This document shows positions 43,112-52,400 of a DNA stretch of 64,000 nt, piece by piece; the stretch's first letter is position 1; each line of letters starts with the position of its first letter. The stretch covers positions 1 through 64,000 of the forward strand of contig DATBFG010000079.1 in assembly GCA_036558645.1 (NCBI GenBank). The letters run 5' to 3'. The notes beneath the pieces were generated by a model. The model was not told where the DNA came from. It saw only the letters and a program-made list of their open reading frames with translations, and made no database searches. The stretch comes from DATBFG01 sp036558645 (lineage in GTDB: Bacteria > Acidobacteriota > Terriglobia > Terriglobales > Acidobacteriaceae). Made by a program: the position numbers and the translations under genes.

Positions 43112-44521
43112 TCCCGAAACCGGGGTCACCGTTACAGTAGAAATTCCTGGCTTCGTCAAGGTCGCGTTCATCGCGGAAGGACTAGCGCCCAACGTAATGG
43201 TTGCCTTCCCTGCCGGCGGTGGAGGAGGTGGATTTTCCGTCTCACCGTCTACCGTGTACTGTACAGCGCCTGACATCTGATTTTTTAGAGTCGGTTTGCC
43301 AGCCGCCTGAACGTACAAGGTATAAGTGCCCGATTCGAGGGCATAACTCGCCAGGTTGAGACTCCGCGAACCCACGCCCGGAACAGCAAGACTCATCAGA
43401 TTTTGACCATCGGTACTGATATATACGACATAGTGGTCAATGGTGCTCTCCGCACCTGCGATGGTCCATTGCAGGGTCTTGTCTGACAGGCTGCTGGAGA
43501 TTGTCACGCAGTTGTCGATACCGGATTCGATCTCGGTTCCCTCCTCGTAATCGTTCCAAGTAACCAGCTGAACTTCGGGCAAGGGTGTGCCGTCACTGTA
43601 GTAGCTGTTGAGCTTCGTAAATGTCTCCAGCCAGGTTTGCCCACATTGTTGCGTCATGATGCGGTCAAGACCCCAGGAAGCCAGGGTGTCGTTGAATCCT
43701 TTATAGGCCGCACCGAATGTCTCCTGCTGAGGAGCAGTAAGGCCGGCCTTGTAAAACTTATCCAGGTAACTCATACCGAAATCGTTCGTCGTTGTGGTCA
43801 CCCAGGAATAACTTCCGGATGTCACCGCATGGGTAAAGCCCTTCGCATGTTGAAAAATGAATGATGGATTTGTGCTGGTTTGGGCCTGCACAGCGTCCCA
43901 GTCGATGTCGTAATGCAGATCGATATCGAAGTTCGTGATCATCGGACGCCCGGCAATCTGCATGTATGCGGGCGAGGGGATGTATGTCTGTTCGACATAC
44001 TGGATTTGCTGAATCAGGGTTTGCTGTGGAGTGCATCCATCGCAGGCGCTTAGCGTCAACGCGCCCTTGTCTACCATGATGGCGAACGTAAAGCCGGGAT
44101 GTTGTTCGATCTCAGCCATCACCAGCTTGGCGGTCACGTCGGAATAGTCCTTCGATCCGTACCAGTCGATGATGATTCCATTAATTCCGCGGCTGATCAT
44201 ATCTGTGATCTGACGATGAATCTGGGCGGGATCCTGGGAGTTGTAGCCGACATTCATGTGGATCTTTTGCCCGAACCAGGGCATGAAGTGAGCAATCACT
44301 TTCGTATTCGCACCAGGATAGATAAGCGAGTGGATATCAACCTTACTAACATTTGAGACTCCCATGTTGCCGTTGGTCTGAGACACGAATGTGTCAGCAG
44401 TGCTGGTGTTGTTGGAAGTTTCGGCGCTGAGAGTTGTTGTGGGAATAATCTTGATTTCTTGTCCGTACAGAGGAACGGAGGTCAATGTAATGGCTATCAA
44501 AGCAAGAATTGCGGCTCGCAT
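42677..44521 (-). CDS. Secreted GH99-like protein with Ig-like domain, paralogue of 58222 product
   Basis: 614 residues. Signal peptide MRAAILALIAITLTSVPLYG. The catalytic-like domain (about 75-340) has AHFMPWFGQKIHMNVGYNSQ, INGIIIDWYGSKDYSD and VTWNDYEEGTEIESGIDNC. These align with the protein at 58222 and resemble endo-alpha-mannosidase (GH99/GH71) folds. A fibronectin-like segment follows (about 345-425), then a Pro-rich linker (PPPPPPAG), an Ig-like part, a hydrophobic helix near 545-565 and a lipobox-like LTACGGG. The C-terminus is unusual for a lipobox, so processing is unclear. Probable exopolysaccharide-modifying enzyme. Confidence 0.82.
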   Translation of the reverse strand: MRAAILALIAITLTSVPLYGQEIKIIPTTTLSAETSNNTSTADTFVSQTNGNMGVSNVSKVDIHSLIYPGANTKVIAHFMPWFGQKIHMNVGYNSQDPAQIHRQITDMISRGINGIIIDWYGSKDYSDVTAKLVMAEIEQHPGFTFAIMVDKGALTLSACDGCTPQQTLIQQIQYVEQTYIPSPAYMQIAGRPMITNFDIDLHYDIDWDAVQAQTSTNPSFIFQHAKGFTHAVTSGSYSWVTTTTNDFGMSYLDKFYKAGLTAPQQETFGAAYKGFNDTLASWGLDRIMTQQCGQTWLETFTKLNSYYSDGTPLPEVQLVTWNDYEEGTEIESGIDNCVTISSSLSDKTLQWTIAGAESTIDHYVVYISTDGQNLMSLAVPGVGSRSLNLASYALESGTYTLYVQAAGKPTLKNQMSGAVQYTVDGETENPPPPPPAGKATITLGASPSAMNATLTKPGISTVTVTPVSGSFSSAVALSCTGLPKDFFCLFAPPVVTPGSNAANSTLTISGPGTLRADKTHIPTRFRPGPNMLVATFSIMGLAVAGLASKAPVRRRSILAIAFVLIGFLTACGGGLNTVSKLDQPESPVGVFNITIHGDSGDDHVTTPVTLTVN

Positions 44522-45094
44522 CTCGGCTCCCGGCGGAGGGGCACATCGTTCGGCCCTTCCAAATTCCTGGAAATTCTGGGAACCCGAGAGGTTTGCTGCG
44601 CCGGGACGGATGTGGCATGACCGTGCCTGGCAGGAGGCTGCGATGAAGCGCTCGTCCCAATGCGACTTGGGTGCGCCTTATCAGCGTAGAGCCCCCATCA
44701 GTCCTACCGACTGATGTCGAATACACACGAGAACTTTGGAGATTTGCATCGTGCAGGAACTTAGCTTTCGAATTCCTCGACCTTGGCTCCTGCTCTGTTG
44801 GGCAGCAGGTCTTCTCACCAGTCACCGCGATGGCTAAGTTCTTTCTTTCGTCGAAGCAGTAAATACGCTCAGCGCGGCGGCCAGTGTAGCCAGCCGCGGT
44901 AAGAAGTATCTGAATGTTTAGGCTTACGAGGGCAGAGTAGACTGCCTCTAGGGGAACCGGCAACGGGACCAAAGCCTTAGCACTTGTGGACAGTCCTGCA
45001 GATACTCACGTATGTGGTTGGGTCCGCTCGGTCAAAGTAGGGTAATCACACCTGGTAGACCAAGAGGGAGTAGTACGAAAAGGATGGGGAATCG
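44522..45094. other. Intergenic region with candidate structured RNA
   Basis: About 573 bases between two minus-strand genes. It has the stem-loop at 44697-44715 and the larger inverted repeat at 44757-44841, listed separately. No SD-supported ORF or tRNA is seen. The right third (44870-45094) shows nothing. Confidence 0.45.
44697..44841 (-). ncRNA. Candidate structured leader of the GH99-like gene
   Basis: GAACTTAGC (44757-44765) pairs perfectly with GCTAAGTTC (44833-44841). Inside is CCTGCT/AGCAGG (44789-44794/44804-44809). Nearer the gene, ATCAGTC/GACTGAT (44697-44703/44709-44715) forms a hairpin with loop CTACC. All are perfect stems. In the minus orientation they would lie 176-320 bases upstream of the GH99-like start. 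It could be a riboswitch-like leader or an sRNA; I do not recognise a known class. Confidence 0.42.
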
Positions 45095-46222
45095 TTACTG
45101 CTGAGGCGGGCTTTGCGGCGGGGGAGCTACGGGCTCCGGCACTGGCTTGTTATCACGAGTTTTGAGCTGAATTGGGCCTTTTTCGCGCTGTTTTGCTTCC
45201 CTTTTCATTTCGAGGTTTGATTCGGCGCCTTCCTGGTTGCTGGATGCTACCTGATTCAGAGCTAATCCGACGCCAGAGCGCTGGCTGGCGATCGCCACCT
45301 TGGTTCCCGAACCGTCCGCTTGTTTGGCGGCGGCGTATAACTCGTCAGCCGTTTCCTGATCGCCCTCCATCTCAGCGACGTATCCCATGTTGTTTAGTGC
45401 AAAAGCATTTCCAGGATCAATTCGATAGGCTTGCTCGAAGAACGTGCGAGCTTGCTGCGGTTCATTGTGATTGAGAGCCGAGACTCCCTGCAGATTGAGA
45501 CGAGCCACCTTTGCGGCGTCGCTTTGCTCGGTTTCAATCCGTCTTCGCAAGGCACGAACGTTGTTAGCCGCGACGTCGCTGATGCCCTTCCCGCGCCAAC
45601 GTGGATCAATAGCCACAACGACTTTCTCCGACGAATGCATGTTGGCCACTTGCTGGTAATAGTGGAGGGCAGAGTCCAAGTCCCCTTGCCCTTCCATGGC
45701 GTAACCAAGGTTGTTGAGCGTAAACGGATTCTTGGGGTCCGCAGCCAGGGTTCGCCGCAACACATCTTCGCCTTCCTGGACACGCCCCTGATTGAGCAGG
45801 CTCATTGCTTCGACATTGCCACGATTCACTCGCAGGTCGCGACTTGCGTAGGAACCAGTAACCTCGGTGAGAGGATGCCCTTTAAGAGCCTCGATACTCG
45901 CTTTGTCGACTGTCGTCTCCGAGTTTTGACGCGAGGCGAGTTGATAGTATCGTTGCGCTCGCTCAACTTTCCCCTGCACTTCAGAGATATACCCTAGATT
46001 GTTCAAGGTGAAAGGATCGTCGGGATCAATCAAGTATGCCTTGTAGAAGAGCTTTTCGGCCTTTCGGATCTGGTTCTTGCGGATAGCTTCGACACCTTCA
46101 CGGTTGAGGTTTTGGACCGGCGTGGCATGAGTACGTTTTGGCAGCGTGATTTTGAGGTCCTGTGCCCAACCTGCAGAGGTCAAGATCGACAGCAAAACCG
46201 CTGAAAACCAGAGTCTTTTCAT
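45095..46222 (-). CDS. Exported TPR protein with three near-identical repeat units
   Basis: 375 residues from the ATG at 46220-46222, with GGAGG upstream. Signal peptide to about residue 20. Three long units share a core: DPDDPFTLNNLGYISEVQGK, DPKNPFTLNNLGYAMEGQGD and DPGNAFALNNMGYVAEMEGD, each about 95-115 residues apart. Each is followed by an ASR- or AANMHS-type linker. The C-terminus is basic with Pro. Probably a periplasmic scaffold for the polysaccharide machinery, between the GH99-like and flippase genes. Partner unknown. Confidence 0.8.
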   Translation of the reverse strand: MKRLWFSAVLLSILTSAGWAQDLKITLPKRTHATPVQNLNREGVEAIRKNQIRKAEKLFYKAYLIDPDDPFTLNNLGYISEVQGKVERAQRYYQLASRQNSETTVDKASIEALKGHPLTEVTGSYASRDLRVNRGNVEAMSLLNQGRVQEGEDVLRRTLAADPKNPFTLNNLGYAMEGQGDLDSALHYYQQVANMHSSEKVVVAIDPRWRGKGISDVAANNVRALRRRIETEQSDAAKVARLNLQGVSALNHNEPQQARTFFEQAYRIDPGNAFALNNMGYVAEMEGDQETADELYAAAKQADGSGTKVAIASQRSGVGLALNQVASSNQEGAESNLEMKREAKQREKGPIQLKTRDNKPVPEPVAPPPQSPPQQ

Positions 46223-46358
46223 GCTACAGGGAGCCTCCAAAGCTAGCCCAAGTTCAGTGCTTGGATGTCATCCAGCAGTTCGCGTTTGCCTAGACAAGGT
46301 AAGAAATTCCAGCAACTTTGGTCTACCCTGCTGTCCCAAATGGCATCCAAGAGCAGCG

Positions 46359-47285
46359 ATGAACCGTGTCTCACGATCCCTGCAAATTGTGCTCCCTATT
46401 GCCCTTGCGGTTTGCGTTTCCGCACAGACACAGCCGGCACCCACGCCTGCGACGAATCCTCCGGCAGCGCAAACGGCAGCCCCGGACAAGCCGGCTGCAA
46501 AGCCACCATATGACCCCTTGCTGGATTTTCCGCCATTGCCCCACGACCGAGTAACGTTGATCGGCGGGACAGTGACCAAGCTGGATCAAGTCCAGGACAA
46601 GATGACCATCCAGCCGTTTGGGAGCGGCAAGAAGATGCACGTTGCGTTCGACGTGCGAACGAACTTTCTGCGCAACGGAGCCTCTGCCAAGCAGCATGAC
46701 CTTCGGGCCGGCGACCGCGTGTACCTGGATACGATGCTCAATGGGACACAGGTTTTTGCGAAAACCATCTGGATCCAAGCTGCCAGTCCGACAGGTGAGG
46801 GCGAAGGACAGGTCGTCGACTACGATGGCGAGACACAATTGCTGACTGTCCGCGATGAACTCTCGCAACAGGCCCTTCGATTTAAGCTGACTCCTTCGAC
46901 CGTCGTGAAAATTGGCGACCAAACACGTCTAGTCACGGACCTGAAACCGGGAACTCTTGTATCTCTCACATTCGGACCACAACAAGACCGGTATGGGACA
47001 GTGCGGGAGATTTCCGTGCTTGCGCTGCCCGGCATGTCATTTTCTTTCTTTGGCAGGATTACGTTTCTGGACCTCTCGGCCCGAATCATTGCCATCGATA
47101 ACAACAACGACGGCAAGAACTACACGATTCACTTCGAAGGCTTGCCTCAGGGAACGCTGCGTGGCCTGCGCCAGGGGAATGAGGTCGGAATCTCCGCTGT
47201 TTTCGACGGCAGTCAATATGTGGCGCGCAGTGTACAGCCGGCTGCACCCAAGCCTTCACCTGACGAGGATAAGGAAGAAAAGTAG
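46359..47285 (+). CDS. Exported beta-rich protein (DUF5666-like)
   Basis: 308 residues from ATG 46359; a longer frame overlaps the divergent TPR gene and is rejected. Signal peptide to about 25, Pro/Ala linker (APTPATNPPAAQTAAPDKPA), then three beta-sheet modules with repeating L-x-G-x-V/D patterns (GGTVTKLDQVQDKMTIQPFG, GEGQVVDYDGETQLLTVRDE, FGRITFLDLSARIIAIDNNN). Such OB-like repeats are found in DUF5666 proteins of unknown role. Divergent from the TPR gene with about 136 bases between starts. Confidence 0.75.
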   Translation: MNRVSRSLQIVLPIALAVCVSAQTQPAPTPATNPPAAQTAAPDKPAAKPPYDPLLDFPPLPHDRVTLIGGTVTKLDQVQDKMTIQPFGSGKKMHVAFDVRTNFLRNGASAKQHDLRAGDRVYLDTMLNGTQVFAKTIWIQAASPTGEGEGQVVDYDGETQLLTVRDELSQQALRFKLTPSTVVKIGDQTRLVTDLKPGTLVSLTFGPQQDRYGTVREISVLALPGMSFSFFGRITFLDLSARIIAIDNNNDGKNYTIHFEGLPQGTLRGLRQGNEVGISAVFDGSQYVARSVQPAAPKPSPDEDKEEK

Positions 47286-47305
47286 AAACGAACGAAGCGT
47301 GCAGG

Positions 47306-49381
47306 CTACGCTGCGCCTACCGAGTTATCAGACGAAATCTTCTCTTCGCTGACCGCTCTTTCGATCACATCCTTGTGATCGTTCAAAAAGTAGGTCGCGA
47401 AGTGTCGAGCGTAGCGGAGGAGCGTTGACAGGTCAGTCTGGTACCAGCAGCACTCGGTCATTCGCGGCGAGAAGCCCACCAGAAACTGGAATCTGCGCAG
47501 GACATCGCCGGGGGAGATCAGGCTCGCAGCGGCCATGCGGTGATTACCTTCGATGATCGTTAGGGGGCCTTCTTCGTCAATCCCAATGAGAAGCACGGAA
47601 CTTGTAGGCGTCGAATCCTGAGCGAATTCCTCCCGGAGTGAGCTCAGCTTCCTGGAAAAACGATCGGTTTGGTCACTCTCAACGCGGTGCCGGATACCGT
47701 CGACCATTTCAGCGAGATAGAAGGTTTCCTTGGCAAAGCTGCGCCAGTGATTGCGGGGAAACACCCTGAGACGTCGATAGTCGGCTGGCTGCAATTCCAT
47801 TTGCCACCATTCCGTGTTAGCGGGTAGTTCGCGCCACAGGCGTCCGCGCCGAAGGAAGAGAAGAGCGCGCCGCAACTCGTTCTCGCGCGGGCTGTCAAGA
47901 TCAGGATGTTCCACCATATCGCGAAAGTGTTCGCGATAATCGTCAAATTCCGGATGGTAAAACTCACTTCGCAGGAACTCGGAGATGACCTCGTCTTCTT
48001 TCACCAGGCGAATACGATGCATGCCGCTTCCGGCGAGAGCCCGCGTTACGACACGCTGCGTGATGATTCTCTCGGAGCGGATGAATGGGATCGATACGGT
48101 TACTAACAGCAGCACCATGAGCACAAGTTGCACGGTAATCACATCGCGTAACGTGCCATGAACCAGGTAAATGGCGACGACGATCGCGGCACTGAAGCCC
48201 AGTTGCAACCAGCTTACATGGCCGATCCGGCGAGCGATTTCGTAGCTCATCAGTACGACACTCAAGGAATAAATGCCGGTTGTGGCCGCATAGAGTACCA
48301 GCAAGGACGAGTACGGATTCGAGTCGTTGAGGGGAAATCCTTTTCCTAAGACTGTGTGCCAGAAAGATTGTGGGGCAAGCCACGCGGCCAGAGTGAACAG
48401 GGTTGTAATCAGGACGACCATCAAGAGAGCGGTCGTCAGAACCGTACGGCCTTCATGCTCTTGTGATCGAGATTCGGCAGAAAAAGGAAACATCCCATTT
48501 ACTACGGACCACGACAGGATGTAGATGATCCTTCCCACCAGCGCGACCGCGGCATAAACGCCAGCTTGGGTTGCGTCAAAGAAATGTTTTACGAGAATGA
48601 TGTCCAGGTTGTTGATAATGACCTGGCCTACGAAGAATACGGACGCCTGTACCCCCTCGAGGAAAGAACCGGCCATGATCGGTTCCGCAGGAGTAGCAAG
48701 TTCGGGCCCGGGCCGGGCCACGAAATACGCCAGGACGATCGAAACGGTCACTGCGGCAATCACTCCCGCGACTGAGAATCCCAGTTGAACCAGCAGGAGT
48801 GCCCCTAACAGCTTGACGACCGCCTCGAGCGCAAAGTTGAACGCCAGATGCGGGAAGTCAAACATTCCTTGCATAAGGCCGCGTCGAACCCCAAGCGGTA
48901 TGTAGAACAGGATTCCCATGCCAAGCAACAGGATGTAGTTGCTTGTAGGAAGATTCAGGTAGGCGGAAATGACCGGGCTGCTGATCAGTAGTGCCGCTGT
49001 GATTCCTGTCGCAAATATCCATGACCGGCGATGGAGATAGCGGTAAATCGCGATCTTGGCCGGCAGCGTCTCGTTCTTGGCTACGAACTTAGAGCAGAGT
49101 ATCTGGAAGGATAGAGTGACGGAGGACAACAACATCAGCACGGTATAAACAGCACTGGCATGTCCAAAGCCAGCGGCTCCCAGACCGTGCGCGATAGCCA
49201 GGTTGTAGACCAGGTTGATGGCCCCGACGAAGCCGGAACTCAACAGCATGGTCATGCTTCCGCTGAGTACGCGAACACGTAATGCGCCAGTACTTCCCTG
49301 GCCGCAGATACGCAGCACACTTTCCCTTACGGCGTCTGATACCCGAGTTACGGCACCGTTCTCCTGCATTTGTTTGGTCAA
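47306..49381 (-). CDS. PST-family flippase fused to a soluble ParB/sulfiredoxin-like domain
   Basis: 691 residues. Residues about 35-455 contain some 14 membrane helices of the polysaccharide-transport (Wzx/MATE-like) fold: SGFVGAINLVYNLAIAHGLG, GMGILFYIPLGVRRGLMQGM, GQVIINNLDIILVKHFFDAT (the inward-facing N/D motif). From about 470 the chain is soluble: RLVKEDEVISEFLRSEFYHP, then near 615 LTIIEGNHRMAAASLISPGD, where EGNHR recalls the ParB/Srx GxHR signature. This fusion is unusual. It probably transfers lipid-linked or nascent polysaccharide; the cytoplasmic domain may bind nucleotide or regulate. Confidence 0.88.
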   Translation of the reverse strand: MTKQMQENGAVTRVSDAVRESVLRICGQGSTGALRVRVLSGSMTMLLSSGFVGAINLVYNLAIAHGLGAAGFGHASAVYTVLMLLSSVTLSFQILCSKFVAKNETLPAKIAIYRYLHRRSWIFATGITAALLISSPVISAYLNLPTSNYILLLGMGILFYIPLGVRRGLMQGMFDFPHLAFNFALEAVVKLLGALLLVQLGFSVAGVIAAVTVSIVLAYFVARPGPELATPAEPIMAGSFLEGVQASVFFVGQVIINNLDIILVKHFFDATQAGVYAAVALVGRIIYILSWSVVNGMFPFSAESRSQEHEGRTVLTTALLMVVLITTLFTLAAWLAPQSFWHTVLGKGFPLNDSNPYSSLLVLYAATTGIYSLSVVLMSYEIARRIGHVSWLQLGFSAAIVVAIYLVHGTLRDVITVQLVLMVLLLVTVSIPFIRSERIITQRVVTRALAGSGMHRIRLVKEDEVISEFLRSEFYHPEFDDYREHFRDMVEHPDLDSPRENELRRALLFLRRGRLWRELPANTEWWQMELQPADYRRLRVFPRNHWRSFAKETFYLAEMVDGIRHRVESDQTDRFSRKLSSLREEFAQDSTPTSSVLLIGIDEEGPLTIIEGNHRMAAASLISPGDVLRRFQFLVGFSPRMTECCWYQTDLSTLLRYARHFATYFLNDHKDVIERAVSEEKISSDNSVGAA

Positions 49382-49442
49382 TCGTGTTGCGCATCCACGG
49401 ATGCGTTGTCATGGGGGAAAGCAACGCAAACATCAATTTCGG

Positions 49443-52400
49443 TTAGAACAGCGTCAGTCTAAGGACCGGCAGTACCTTGGTTTTGCTACCTCCCGCAAAG
49501 CTATAGAACGTCTGTTGCTCCACGCCGAAGGAAAATCGCCAGGGGTACGAGACCGGAACCTCCCCCATGCCGTCGTTCAACGGACGTTGCACTGATCTGA
49601 CGTAGGAAATGAGCACCTGGTTGTGTATGTTGTCGTAATCGTGAAAACCCTCGCCCTGTGACCAAGCGCCGGAAGCCTGAACCGTCCAATGCATGTTGGG
49701 CATGTATTCAAAATTGACGCCGGGACGAATTGCTTGTGCCAAGGCGAACTCGTCATCCTGAACCCTCCACGACCGGACATACTCGCCAATGATGGATGCT
49801 CGCACCTTATCGCCGAATTTTCGCTGGATGCCAGCATAGGTGCTGGTGGTGAAATACTCCCGAATCAGGGGTCTGAACAAGACGTCTCGCGCTTCGTAGC
49901 CGGTTATAAGAGCGGTCTTACCCCAGGGCCGCCCGACAACAAACTCGAGTTTTGCAGCCAAGTCGCGTGAATGCAGGTCTTTGTCGGTAAAGGGACCAGC
50001 CTCGCGCATCAAGGTTCCTGAGAAGCTCACCCAGTTGAAGAAAGAGTTGCTGTTCGCATAGAGGTACTGGCGAAACAGGTTCTGATTTAGATCGCGAGGA
50101 TCGGCGGTATCCCGGCGAATGGTGAACTGAACACCCGGCGTAAACACGATACTGTTGTTACCGAAGTGGAGCACAGGATTAATACCAGCATTGAATATCG
50201 TGTCGTAAGTATTCCTATCCTGAATCAACAGTTCGCTGGGAATGGAGATGCTGCCCCGGGCATTCCTTTCCTCGACCAATCCAGTAATAGTCGGCCATCC
50301 CGACAGGTGAACCCGGTATCTAGCGCGGGCGATACTCTCATAGGAGGAACGAGGCGGTGGAAGCAACGAAGGATCCGTGATGCCGCGCAGCTTGGCATCC
50401 AGCGTGTAGATGTTGATGTCTTCGAAGATCGGCCCGAACGTCGCCTGCGGAATGACACTGAACTTCTCATTAATCTGGCGTCCCTCTTGGGATGCGAGGA
50501 ATAGCTCGGTTCTCTCAGACGAATCGTTCCCTTCGACGAGTCGATTTGCGCGTGCCAGCGTGGAGAGAGCCTGGGTGTTTTCCTGCTGTTGGCGATAGAC
50601 GTTCGACAACGCAACGAGGTAATCGTAGTTGTCCTCGTTGTCAGGACCCACGCTTCGAAGCAATTGTCCAGCATTGCGCGTTTCACCAAGGGCCAGGTAA
50701 GCGTTGGACATGCCTACGGCGACTAACTCGTCGTCGGCTCCCGCGGTTTGAGCCCTAGCGTAGTACTGCTTCGCCAGATCGAACTCCTGGATGGACATCA
50801 ATACACTCGCGGCTTCGACCAGATTCTCAGGTGTCACTTGACCGGCATCTTCGACACGAACCTCTGCAAGGGCAAGGCTTACCTGCTGCTGCGCTTCACT
50901 GCGCTTTCCCTGGCGTGCGAATAGCCGAGCGATGGCCAATCTTGTCTCGACGCGGTCAGAATCCGGAGCCTCCAAAGCCCGGCTGTAGCGGGTCATGGCG
51001 GCTTGCTCGTCTCCCAGTGTCAGCAGTGCGGAACCAGTAAAGAGCAGAACCTGGCTGTTTTCGCCGCTCTTTTCCGCCAAGGCGACGACTCTATAAGTGT
51101 CTTCCCTCTGTCCGAGCTCTGCGTAGGCTCGCGCCATCTGCGCATAGATCATCGGATCGTCCGGAGACAAGGTGAGGGTCGCCTGCAGTTCCTTGATTGA
51201 TTCGTCGTAACGATGCAACCGGTACAAGGTGGTCGCAAGTGCGATGTGCGTCTTTGGATTGTTAGGGGATAGCTTCAAGGCAGCCCTGTATTCGGTCTCT
51301 GCTTGCCGGAAACGCAGTTGCTGACGATACGCTTCGGCACGTGCCAAGTGCGTGCCGTTCGATTCACCCATGATCTGGGCTGCGGTTTCGATCTCCTTCA
51401 AGGCCGGCTTGGAACGATGCAATTGGAGATAGGCGTATGCGAGGCCGAGGTGAGCTTCGCCATATTGCGGGCGAAGCTTGATTGCCGTCTCGAAGTCTTT
51501 CGTGGCCCGACTCGCTTGCTTCATATCATTGAGAACGAATCCGCGGTTCATGTATGACGTAGGTACATCAGGAGCAAGCTCGATCGCATGCGTGAAGTCG
51601 TCGACGGCTTCCGGCAACTGATTGAAGTGGGCATGGACGTAACCAGCAACCAAGCGTAAGTCTTTGTCCTTGGGAAGAATAGGCTCATACTTCTGGACGA
51701 CGGCGAATGCCTCCTCGTGGCGACCTAAGAAGAGCAGATCGTACGCCAGATAAACCGGCGCTTCGGGATCATGCGGGAGTTTCTCCAGAACCTTGTAACC
51801 AAGCGCGGCAGACTCCTCATACTTCCCTGTCAAAGTCAGGTAGCGTTCATGCTCGCGCATCACTTGCGGGTTCTCAATTAACGCCGCATTGGTGGAAGCG
51901 CGATCGATCCAGTTTTTTGCCACCGGAAGGGCTTTCGCCTGCAGGGCTGCGTTAATCCCTCCAGAAACCGCTGCAGGATTGTTCGGAGCAAGCTCGTGCG
52001 CTTTTTCGTAGTTCTTTTGCGCATCCGCGTACTGCTTGTCGGAGGTATACAAATCCCCTAGCGCGAGATAAGGCACGTAGTCGTTCGGATAAAGCTTTAC
52101 CAGTTTGATGAAGTACTTTTCAGCCGTCTTAGCGTCGGCGATCTCGCGGCTGAGATAGCCCATCGCAGTCAGACCTGCGTGATTATTGGGATCCACAGCG
52201 AGAGCCTTGGCATACATCTGTGCGGCATCCTGTTTGCGCTCCATCTTCCACAGGAGATTGGCGTAATTCAGCATGATGTTGACGCTGTTTGGATCGAGGG
52301 CCTGTGCCTGCTGGATATCCTTCTCGGCAGCAGCGTAGTCATTCGAATTGGCTTCAATAACCGACCGCAACCGAAAGAACTCGGGACGGCTGGCGTCATC

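Noticed and set aside
42677..43280. Plus-strand ORFs inside the GH99-like gene
   Set aside because: Antisense to a gene with a signal peptide and conserved motifs; no independent start signals.
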